This document shows, one piece after another, positions 17,925 through 26,406 of a stretch of DNA of 64,000 nucleotides. Under the pieces are notes generated by a model, which saw only the letters and a program-made list of their open reading frames with translations, did not search any database and had not been told where the DNA came from. The position numbers and the translations under genes were made by a program. The stretch covers positions 8,759,855 to 8,823,854 of the forward strand of contig OZ038455.1 of assembly GCA_964036195.1 (NCBI GenBank), given 5' to 3'. How positions within the stretch are numbered: position 1 is the stretch's first letter; the number at the start of each line of letters is the position of its first letter. This stretch comes from Sphaerolaimus hirsutus. Its lineage: Eukaryota > Nematoda > Chromadorea > Monhysterida > Sphaerolaimidae.

Positions 17925-20900
17925 GCTAGCTATTGGGTTACGTAAAGAAGTTGAACGTCAAGTGCAGTTGTGGCTGAAATTAGGGATAATTGAACCGTCA
18001 GTGTCCCCTTGGGCATCCCCAATTGTTCCGGTGCGTAAGAAAAATGGCGCGCTGCGATTATGCGTCGATTACCGCCGTGTGAACTTGGTGACCAAGCGTG
18101 ACTGTTTTGCATTGCCAAACTGTGCTGATCTGATTGACATGGCTGGCCTTGTGCATCCCCAGTACTTTTCCTCACTCGATCTAGCGTCTGGGTATCTGCA
18201 GATGCGCATTGACCCTCGGGATATTCCAAAAACTGCATTTACTAGCCATGTCGGTCTGTTTCAGTATAAATTTATGCCGTTCGGCCTAGTTAACGCGCCA
18301 GCCTCATTTAGTCGGCTTATTGCTAATGTATTGGCGGGCTTAGACCCAGACCGTGTGCATTTTTACCTGGACGATGTTTTGGTTTGCACCGAAACCGAGG
18401 AACGTATGTACTCACTTTTGGATGATGTTTTCGCTCGTTTCGACCGATACACCCTCAAAGTCGGTATTAAGAAATGTGAATTCTTTAAAGAACGTGTCAA
18501 CTTTCTGGGTTGCGTCCTAACGAGGGAAGGCATCGAAATGCAACAGTCGAAAATCACCACTATCCAAAATTACCCAGTCCCAGTAACCACTAAGGAAATC
18601 CGTCGATTCCTGGGCATGTGTTCTTTTTACCGTCGCTGGGTTGAGGGTTTCTCCTTTATTACACGACCGTTGCATTTAAAAATTCAGGGTGCTAAGACTA
18701 TTTGGGATGACGAATGTCAGGCTGCCTTTGAAGAACTTAAGAAAGGTTTAGTAGAAGGCCCAATTTTAGCCTACCCTAAAGAGGGTCGCCCATTTATTTT
18801 GCACACGGACGCTTCGCGCAGTGGCTTAGGTGCGGTTTTGAGTCAAATGGACGATGCGGGCCGCCACCGCGTGGTCGCTTATGGTAGTTGCGCGTTAAAA
18901 GGTGCCGAGAAACATTACAATACCACGGAATTGGAATGTTTAGCTATTGTCTGGTCGTTGAAATACTGGAAACATTATTTGACACAGCAAGAAGTTATTA
19001 TTGTAACGGATCACCGCACGCTTACATGGGCACTGGAAAATCGCTCTGAGAACCCTCGACTAGACAAGTGGTATGTGTTTCTAATGGCTTACCAACCTAA
19101 GATCATTTTTAAACGCGGTAGTGAGAATAGTGTGGCAGACGCGTTGTCACGTATTGCCGAGTCGGTTAATTTCCATAAGTGGACTGAGGATCACTTACAA
19201 GGTAAATTCGACCCCGAAGAGGTACCCGCTGGTATCTGCCCCCTGTCCACTTTTACTGATAAGTGGCAAGCGCACCCGTTGAACCAACCTGAGCCCGACT
19301 TGTCTGAATACTCTGCCATTGAGATTACGAAAATTTCTGATGAAATTCACTATGAATGGCACCCCCCGCTCGGTGTAGGTCACATTCAATCTTTGGACAA
19401 CATACCTCACCCAGCTAATCAGGATAGAACACCAAAAGCGAACAACCCCTCAATTTTTGAAGCTAAGTCCACCCCCGTTGAAAGATTTAACATGACCGGT
19501 AAGGATGTCGACGTAATCCGCGATGCGGGCCTCGCGATAGACGGTATCGTGGGCCTTACGCTAGAATCTGTCGCTGAGGAAACTCAAAAGTTTTGGCAGC
19601 GGATTATAAAAGGTCAGGAAGCCGACCCCGATACTCAGTCCATTAAGCTGTTTTTGACCACTAGGCAATACACAAAACACGCGCGCTTCAATACTTGGTT
19701 AGATCGTAACTATACTGGGTTTTGTGTGGCGCATGACGTATTGTGGTTTATGGGAAATGCTAGTCGTCGTGCGTGTCTGGTGGTTCCAATAGAAAATACT
19801 TCGGAGCTTTGTGAAAGATTTCATTCCTGGGGACACCCAGCTGGTCTCAAGTTGTCTATGTGGCTAAGGATTTACTTTTGGTGGTTCACACTGACCATGG
19901 ATGCTCATCGTGCTGTGGATAAATGTCTGGAGTGCGCCACTAGGACAGGACAGGGTCGTAAACGTCTCAACCCGCTCACTCCTATTTCAGTGGTGGCAGA
20001 GCCATTTTTCCGTATCCACATGGACGTTCTAAAAATGCCAATGTCGCAAAATGGTTTTCAGTACGTATTGGTCTTGCAAGATGCATTTACAAAATACCCT
20101 TGTGCATATGCTCTCCGGTTAAAAGACGCGGAAACAGTGGCATACCATTTTATGCAATTCGTTTCAGATCATGGTGTCCCGCGAGTACTTGTTACTGACA
20201 ACGGTTCGGAATTTTGCAATGCAATTTTACACGGGTTGACACAATTCTGGGGAACAGATCACCGCAAGACCACTGTGTACCGACCACAAGCAAACGCATT
20301 AGTGGAGCGTTTCAACCGTACCTTATTAGACATGCTGGCGAAAATGTGCACTCTGCGCCCCACTGACTGGGATGAGTGGCTTGCCCCTGCCTTGTACTGG
20401 TATAGAGCCATACCTCATGCGAGTACTGGTGAATCTCTGCACTTTTTGGCAACAGGTCGCGACATGCCGCTTCCGGGCGACACGTCGTTTTTGGAAACGT
20501 CGCAACTTGGGTATAATGAACATCCAAAATACCATGAGCGGATTGTCCAGTATACGCGTGAGGCTTGGAAAATTGCCAAAGAGTTGATCGATTTGGCGCA
20601 AGCACAACAAAAAGCTCAGTATGATAAGAAATGTAAGCCTCTGACTTTTGAAGTAGGGCAGCGTGTGTGGTACCTAGCAGAAGGTGTCGTGACTGGTCCC
20701 GCTTATAAACTTGCCCGTCCGTATATCGGTCCTTATCGCATTTTAGAGCTTAAAGGGAAGACAGCCAAAATTAAATGCATCGATCAATGTGATGCGGCAG
20801 CAATTCGTGTCAATCTGGATAAACTGCTTCCGGTAAAGGATTCTGTAGCTTCTGGTGCGATTTGGACCGGTCGCGCACTGCGCAAGGTGCGTGAGGTTCC

Positions 20901-21036
20901 GTTGGAGAGTGAACTGCCGACACATGATGTTTCTGGTGAGAAAGCTGACACTGGTGTGACGCCTGGCAACAAGCCACTGTCAGGTGATGGCATGGTACTC
21001 AGAAGTGGTAAACGTGTGCGTTCTAATTCAAAGTAA
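17902..21036 (+). CDS. pol: ORF4, reverse transcriptase, RNase H, integrase
   Basis: The frame resumes directly after the C run. RT motifs include WASPIVPVRKKNG, FSSLDLASGYLQM, MPFGLVNAPASF and the catalytic YLDD at 18364-18375. RNase H follows with HTDASRSGLGAVLSQ near 18800 and ELECLAIVW and TDHRTL further on. Integrase has an H-H-C-C finger (FHSWGHPAG, CLEC), catalytic Asp in IHMDVLK and VTDNGSEF, and Glu in ANALVERFN exactly 35 residues after the second Asp. A GPY module (PYIGPYRILE) is near 20720-20750. There is no chromodomain. No start codon suits this frame, so it is the continuation of ORF3. The C-run frameshift between them is the only break I see. Confidence 0.9.
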   Translation, partial: PIQQKVRRLAIGLRKEVERQVQLWLKLGIIEPSVSPWASPIVPVRKKNGALRLCVDYRRVNLVTKRDCFALPNCADLIDMAGLVHPQYFSSLDLASGYLQMRIDPRDIPKTAFTSHVGLFQYKFMPFGLVNAPASFSRLIANVLAGLDPDRVHFYLDDVLVCTETEERMYSLLDDVFARFDRYTLKVGIKKCEFFKERVNFLGCVLTREGIEMQQSKITTIQNYPVPVTTKEIRRFLGMCSFYRRWVEGFSFITRPLHLKIQGAKTIWDDECQAAFEELKKGLVEGPILAYPKEGRPFILHTDASRSGLGAVLSQMDDAGRHRVVAYGSCALKGAEKHYNTTELECLAIVWSLKYWKHYLTQQEVIIVTDHRTLTWALENRSENPRLDKWYVFLMAYQPKIIFKRGSENSVADALSRIAESVNFHKWTEDHLQGKFDPEEVPAGICPLSTFTDKWQAHPLNQPEPDLSEYSAIEITKISDEIHYEWHPPLGVGHIQSLDNIPHPANQDRTPKANNPSIFEAKSTPVERFNMTGKDVDVIRDAGLAIDGIVGLTLESVAEETQKFWQRIIKGQEADPDTQSIKLFLTTRQYTKHARFNTWLDRNYTGFCVAHDVLWFMGNASRRACLVVPIENTSELCERFHSWGHPAGLKLSMWLRIYFWWFTLTMDAHRAVDKCLECATRTGQGRKRLNPLTPISVVAEPFFRIHMDVLKMPMSQNGFQYVLVLQDAFTKYPCAYALRLKDAETVAYHFMQFVSDHGVPRVLVTDNGSEFCNAILHGLTQFWGTDHRKTTVYRPQANALVERFNRTLLDMLAKMCTLRPTDWDEWLAPALYWYRAIPHASTGESLHFLATGRDMPLPGDTSFLETSQLGYNEHPKYHERIVQYTREAWKIAKELIDLAQAQQKAQYDKKCKPLTFEVGQRVWYLAEGVVTGPAYKLARPYIGPYRILELKGKTAKIKCIDQCDAAAIRVNLDKLLPVKDSVASGAIWTGRALRKVREVPLESELPTHDVSGEKADTGVTPGNKPLSGDGMVLRSGKRVRSNSK

Positions 21037-21152
21037 GACCCCCTGGAAGTTATAATTTTGAGTAATAAGTAATATATGTGAGACCGTAGTTTAAGTTTCT
21101 CTCTTGTCTAAGTTTCGTTTTAGTTTCCAAACAACCTGTGGTTAGGCCACGC

Positions 21153-21165
21153 AAGGGGGGAGGAG
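21153..21165 (+). promoter_or_regulatory. Internal polypurine tract
   Basis: AAGGGGGGAGGAG followed at once by TGTGATGCC. It is nearly the same as the tract before the 3' LTR (33048-33063), which is followed by TGTAATGCC. It is probably either a central polypurine tract or the relic 3' end of a shorter ancestor. Confidence 0.65.
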
Positions 21166-21210
21166 TGTGATGCCAAAGGTCCGGTATAGTATGTAACTTG
21201 CGTAATTGTT
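21166..21210 (+). repeat. Echo of the LTR start
   Basis: TGTGATGCC, then AAAGGTCCGGTATAGTATGT. The same words follow the terminal tract at 33064 (TGTAATGCC, then AAAAGGTCGGTATAGTATGT). Between them the terminal copy has 20 extra bases that form their own small hairpin. Confidence 0.7.
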
Positions 21211-21397
21211 AATTTGATGTAATTCGATGTAACTGGATGTAATCTTGCGCAATAGTATGTAATCGTTTTTTATGTAAATTCTTTATGCAATTTCTCTCAG
21301 CATCTTTTTAAATAATTTTCTTGAATTTTTTATGATACCATTGGCATCATAACCCAACCATTGAGCATGTTGATAACACCCATGTATGGACATGTCT

Positions 21398-21432
21398 CTA
21401 TAAATTTTGATAGTCAGGTTGGAAGTAACGTG
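21398..21432 (+). promoter_or_regulatory. Candidate internal promoter
   Basis: CTATAAAT at 21398-21405 lies about 230 bases after the internal LTR-start echo. Possible starts are GTCAGG (21413) or GTGTCC (21429). It could serve ORFs 5-7. The evidence is a TATA match and position only. Confidence 0.35.
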
Positions 21433-22022
21433 TCCTAGGTGTCGACCACAGGCACTGGGAAACGTCTTGCTACTGCACCTTTATATATTCTACCTCGATC
21501 GTGTGGGTTATCTTGTTGTGTGATATAGGACACCTTGTAGATCATTACGGGTGAGTAAAAGAAAAGTTGCACCTCCTCAAAAGATTGTGAGGCCCAGCTA
21601 AAAAGATTGTTGCTCTCACATTTAGGCTGTGTGAGTGGTATATTTAAGTTGTTGGGAACACGGTAGTGATGCAAAAGTGAGAGCATGTTTTTGTGAGGTC
21701 GCTTGGGTGCTGCGGTGTCCTCAATGCGCGAGAGACAAGTGCTTGCTCATGTCTCTCACCCATCGAGGACAGACGTGGTCATTGGCAATTTGAGAAGTGA
21801 CCGTCTGAGTGAGACTCTCCATGCATGTTGATTGTCCGTACCCACGGCTATTATTCGCCACTGTCCGTTTATTGTCTGAGAGCGCTCAGCTGGTAGTGCA
21901 CTAACACCACCCTACTCACTCTTGTGATTCCTGTGTCCTTTTAACCACTGTCCAACTCGCATGTTATTATAACCTTGTCTTTTAACAGTATGAAGACGTG
22001 CCATGTGGGGCGTGCGTTATGA

Positions 22023-22080
22023 GTTGCTGATGACCCTAAAGTCCCAAGCCTACGTCCCTGGGATTGGGTTCATCAGCCAC
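22023..22080 (+). repeat. Hairpin 10
   Basis: Loop CCTACGTC (22049-22056) on TCCCAAG/CCTGGGA. Arms GCTGATGACCC and GGGTTCATCAGC. Confidence 0.85.
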
Positions 22081-23016
22081 TTTGCGCCGTTGTGTTAGTT
22101 TTGGCTCTGATGCTTTGGGTAGAAGATATGCACCCACATTATGGAGAAAAGATCATCTCCGTCTTGATTGAGCCACACTGTTTTGTTCGCCTTAGACCGC
22201 GCCCCATAGGTCTCCACCGCGGACTCGTTAGACAACCTGACACCTAAATTTTTTTACTAAATTGACAACCTTCCCAAGCGCGGTAGTTCGCTCTGGCCTG
22301 CTGCATTTAGTGAGATAAGCGCTGCCTTCCTGCTACTTTTTGTACTTTTTATTGCATACGCTTTCTGACAAAAGACCCCTCTCAATGCAGACTTGGGTAC
22401 TAAACTTTCCCGCCCCCGCACCCGGCCCGTAAATTCTATTTTTCTCGGAGGGCGATTTCGCCTATTACCAGCTTCCCCCCGCTTTATCATATTTCGTGGC
22501 CATTCGGGCGTGCTAGTCACTGTTCTGTTGCCTTTTTGGTGAGTGGACACAGTTGCCCTTGTGAAGACCTGTCATGTTGTGAGGCGTACTGATGTTAGCC
22601 CTTTGATTACAGATTGTGTCGGCAGTGGCTGGTTGAGCGCCCTTCATTCCGCTGCCCTCCAGTTCTGTTGTTAAGGTGACTCATTCACTTTTTGTTGTGC
22701 AATAATTCAGTTGCGATGTAGCCAATTAGTGGGAACAGTGTGAACCACCAGTTTTGAACACCGCAGTGTTTTCTCGATCGTGCAACGTGCGCACGTTTGC
22801 GATCGACGCGCGGCCGTTTCTGCCGTGCTTCGGTCGAGTTGGGACCACTGGTTGCGTCCCCTGGAAGTTGTTGTGTGATTATATTTGTTACGTGTTCTTT
22901 GTTTGAACTTAATTCTTCTGTACATTCCTTGTTTTTCGCGTGAATCTTTAATGTCGTAACCTTTTTCGTTGAAATTTTTGATCCCGGTAGAAAACTCGTT
23001 TTGTTGGCATGTTACA

Positions 23017-26000
23017 ATGGCACAAGCGCACGCTTCTACTTCCGTATATGATGACGACGGTGTGTTGTGGGACGTACCTCACAGGGACGGCGTAATTCGC
23101 CGCAATCTGGGCGTGTTAGACACCCCTGATTCGGTGAATGTGTCGTCAATACCGTTCGAATTGGGGAACCACTTCGCCAGCTTTTCACCAATGGCCTTTG
23201 GGGAGGCTTTAAGCAATGGTAACCACCAGCTGCTTGATCAGGCTCTCCTTAGAGACGGAAATATGCTGTTGCGAAACTGCAACCTGCCCACTCTTGGCGA
23301 TGCGCCCGACCGGCTCTGTGAGGTGCTGACCTTCAGCGCGAGTAACGGCTTGCCTCCAAAGTTGTTTCTGACGCCGCGGCGCAACGATGACGGGTGTTTG
23401 GTAGACATTGCGGGACTTCAATTAGCCGAGCGAATGCTTTTTGCCGTGCAGAGCCATGTGCCAACCATCAAAAATCCCAGCAAAGAGGTCGTGCAAGCTA
23501 TCGCGACTCTCACACCGGAAATGTTTTTGTACCCTGTGAAGGCACCGGGTGACCGGCGGTTCGGATTTCGAAGCCTTTTGGATTACGTTCCGGAGGACCC
23601 TTTTGATGGTTGGATGCATACGCGCGCCGCGTTCGTACGCAAGTTCAGACAAATTTGGGCGTGCCGACCTGGCGACCCCATTGTGCAGTTGTTCATCCAG
23701 AATGCCTGTCAATTGGACAACCTGGGTGGACGGTTGCCCGCCGTGGGCGAGGGCCAGCCGGACGCCATCTCGATTTCACTTGGCTATAAGAAGTTCCGTA
23801 GTGGGTGTGAAAAGCGTCCCTTTCTGGTCTCGTTTTGTTTCCCGAATCGCGTAGTGGTTCACTGTCCCATCGCATTGTTGCGCGACTCTGTGGGTAGTTG
23901 GACCCCCCTCGCTAGGAAACTATTGTTTGCGCATGATAACGCAAACTCTGTCCGATTGTATGCGTCTGAAGCGGAGCGGGCAACTATAGCCGAAATGACC
24001 AGTGCATCGTTTCCCCATTGTAACACCACTGGGGTCACCACGACCACTACGCAATGGTTGAGCGCTATCCCAGTGTTGGAAAATGTGCTTTTGAGCGTTG
24101 ATGAATTCCGTGTGGATTACGGAGACGATTGTACGGACATTTCGGTTGAAGCGCTCGTTGCCGCTGCGTGGCAACTATTTTCGGGACAGATGCTCAGATG
24201 CCCCATCGGTTCGAGGCATACCCCTTTTGGGACCGTGACTATGCCGGTAGACGATGCCTGGTCCGTGGGGGCATCGAGCCCCGTTCCCAAGGATCTCCAG
24301 TTTGCCTTGGAGCTCCAAGGGTATCGTGCGCAAACAATCTTGGACTTGTTTATTTTTGCCTGTTGGAACCCCATTCGGTCCCCGGTCGCCCGGCCTATTG
24401 CCGCGGTTGATCATTTCCGCGCTATCGGTGACGACGGGGGTACAGGATTTATGCCCACACACGACATGGATTTAGCCGGTCATAGGCTTTCGCAGAGGTA
24501 CCCGCCGAAACAGTTGCGCCAGTCGGCGCTCATTTTTGGCGAGGGTAATCAAAGACCGGCCCCGTCAAACCCTCGCCTGAGTTGGCTAGAGGACGTGGTC
24601 GTGACGTATTTGGGCAAGATCCTGTATCGACTTTTAGCAACCGGGTCACCCATGGAGCAGAAATGGTGTCTGTCGGCTTTTGATAGGTCGCCAGCGAACG
24701 GCGCTGAGTGGTGCGACTGGTTAACGCGCATGCGAGAGGCCCTCAGATTTTTGGATACGACGCTGCGTGTTCTGCAGCGCCTGCGCGAAATTGTGCCGTG
24801 TGTGCTGACTTCCACCTTGGCAAGTTATTTGGCCGCGGGGAATCGGGCATCAGTCAAGACGCTGGTGGTGCTCTTACCTCGGGTTTTCCAATACGCCAAC
24901 TGGTTCTTTTTGATGTTGACTAGGTCCGACGAACCCTCAATGGATACCATGATGAGTGTATGCATGCGCACCCTGTGGCGCAAACTGAAGATCGCTAGGC
25001 AGGTGACACCAGGTGATGGTAGTCCCCCTAGGTTAGTCATATCGCTGGACTTGAACCAGGACGGCATTTTTGTAACAACCGATGCCCCCATGAGCACCCT
25101 CCGGTGGAAGTTGGCAGCACCACTTTCGCGCGTGCTCCTGGATTACACGCAGTGCTTTTTGGAATGGATGAATTACACGCGCTCTCAGCAGCTCGCAAAC
25201 ATTGAGTATAAGCTGCAGCCGTTCCCTTTGCTGAAGGCGTACGTGTATACGCGCGCCACGTTTCTGCTCTGGCAAGGCCCCCCTCCCTACCGCTACGATG
25301 AGCCGGAGCTGAAACTGAAAAGAAAACTGTCGGACAACGGGCCTCGCGGTATACCGCGCATCGACTATGTGGCGTTCTACGGTGATGTTCGCGCTCATCT
25401 CGAGGCGGTAGGGACCGGCAGGCTCTGCAAGACTACGCCGCTTTTGGACGCGCTAGAACAGTCCTCTAGGGCCAGTGTATACGGGCCAGTGCCACTCGCA
25501 AATATCGAGGACACGGCCAAGCACCCGCTTCTGCGCTGGCAATTGCCGAATATCCCTTGGTTTAGGCCACCTTCCGACTTCGGAATAATGCACGTCGGAG
25601 TCCCACCCAAGCGGGTGTTGGACAGCAATTATTGGGCATTCATGAATCACGGTCGCGGCGCGTGGGACACGGTCGCCGCCTCGGAAGGGGTGTTCTATTT
25701 ATTGCCGCTGTGTGCCGGCACCCTCTCCCCGCTGTTGGCCTGCATGCATATCCTGCGACAGGCGCATGCGCCCTCCGCGGACTTTCCGGCCCGCCTCGTG
25801 GCCACGGTGAGCGCCATGGCAAAGGTCGAATGGCTCGATGTCGTTATGGGTAAAGCCGAGATTCCCCGCAGGTGCTGGCTTAGCGCCCTGGTGGTGCACT
25901 ATGGCATCCCGACTGTGATGCTGTATTCCGAAAATAGCACCCCCCCAAACGCTTTCAGCATCTACGGGCATGGCACCCAAACTGCCTTGCATTGCCAGTG

Positions 26001-26379
26001 CGCCGTGGTTGTGGTGGTGGGTGATGATTGGTACCTGCACGACATCGAGTTTGGACAAGTCCGTTGTGTCTCGCCGCGCGGCCGCTGCACAGGCCTGGTT
26101 GAAACGCACATCCTCGACGAGGCTAACTTGTCTGAGGAGGCCCTCACGCGCACCTACGCTAACTACAGTTCGATCTCGCGCCACGGTCGCGGTCAACCCC
26201 AGGGGGCTACTGTCGAGTGGACGGTGTGGGCACTGGTGTGCGAATTGAATGGAATTCATTACGGATGGGTAGCACCACCGGATAACGCACTGTTGCCCAC
26301 GCTGGCCACCAAGGCGTGCCCCCTGGAGAGGGCCCTGCGTGACTCGCAAGTACAGGGAGCGTCTCCCGCCGAAATTTGA
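23017..26379 (+). CDS. ORF5, 1120 aa, unknown
   Basis: The ATG at 23017 (TTACAATGG) is the first in frame, and 16 open codons precede it. The frame is uninterrupted to 26379, with high codon-level GC compared with flanking sequence. I recognise no family with confidence. There is no signal peptide or membrane segment. The N-terminal two thirds look globular with many Trp, Phe and Pro. Near the C-terminus PRRCWLSALVVHYG (about residue 950) is followed about 40 residues later by HCQCAVVVVVGDDWYLHD. A Cys, then a His before a hydrophobic strand, then an Asp is the order in papain/transglutaminase-like folds (OTU, NTAQ1-like). This is suggestive only. ORF6 starts 27 bases after the stop. Confidence 0.7.
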   Translation: MAQAHASTSVYDDDGVLWDVPHRDGVIRRNLGVLDTPDSVNVSSIPFELGNHFASFSPMAFGEALSNGNHQLLDQALLRDGNMLLRNCNLPTLGDAPDRLCEVLTFSASNGLPPKLFLTPRRNDDGCLVDIAGLQLAERMLFAVQSHVPTIKNPSKEVVQAIATLTPEMFLYPVKAPGDRRFGFRSLLDYVPEDPFDGWMHTRAAFVRKFRQIWACRPGDPIVQLFIQNACQLDNLGGRLPAVGEGQPDAISISLGYKKFRSGCEKRPFLVSFCFPNRVVVHCPIALLRDSVGSWTPLARKLLFAHDNANSVRLYASEAERATIAEMTSASFPHCNTTGVTTTTTQWLSAIPVLENVLLSVDEFRVDYGDDCTDISVEALVAAAWQLFSGQMLRCPIGSRHTPFGTVTMPVDDAWSVGASSPVPKDLQFALELQGYRAQTILDLFIFACWNPIRSPVARPIAAVDHFRAIGDDGGTGFMPTHDMDLAGHRLSQRYPPKQLRQSALIFGEGNQRPAPSNPRLSWLEDVVVTYLGKILYRLLATGSPMEQKWCLSAFDRSPANGAEWCDWLTRMREALRFLDTTLRVLQRLREIVPCVLTSTLASYLAAGNRASVKTLVVLLPRVFQYANWFFLMLTRSDEPSMDTMMSVCMRTLWRKLKIARQVTPGDGSPPRLVISLDLNQDGIFVTTDAPMSTLRWKLAAPLSRVLLDYTQCFLEWMNYTRSQQLANIEYKLQPFPLLKAYVYTRATFLLWQGPPPYRYDEPELKLKRKLSDNGPRGIPRIDYVAFYGDVRAHLEAVGTGRLCKTTPLLDALEQSSRASVYGPVPLANIEDTAKHPLLRWQLPNIPWFRPPSDFGIMHVGVPPKRVLDSNYWAFMNHGRGAWDTVAASEGVFYLLPLCAGTLSPLLACMHILRQAHAPSADFPARLVATVSAMAKVEWLDVVMGKAEIPRRCWLSALVVHYGIPTVMLYSENSTPPNAFSIYGHGTQTALHCQCAVVVVVGDDWYLHDIEFGQVRCVSPRGRCTGLVETHILDEANLSEEALTRTYANYSSISRHGRGQPQGATVEWTVWALVCELNGIHYGWVAPPDNALLPTLATKACPLERALRDSQVQGASPAEI

Positions 26380-26406
26380 GCGCTGAATTATTTCCAAGCG
26401 CTGATC

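Larger units (their letters stand above)
21037..23016 (+). other. Non-coding region between pol and ORF5, LTR-like
   Basis: Two kb without a credible ORF. It holds an internal polypurine tract, an echo of the LTR start, a TATA box and one hairpin. The arrangement resembles a diverged middle LTR that could act as a promoter and leader for ORFs 5-7. I could not see further base-by-base similarity to the outer LTRs. Confidence 0.5.
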
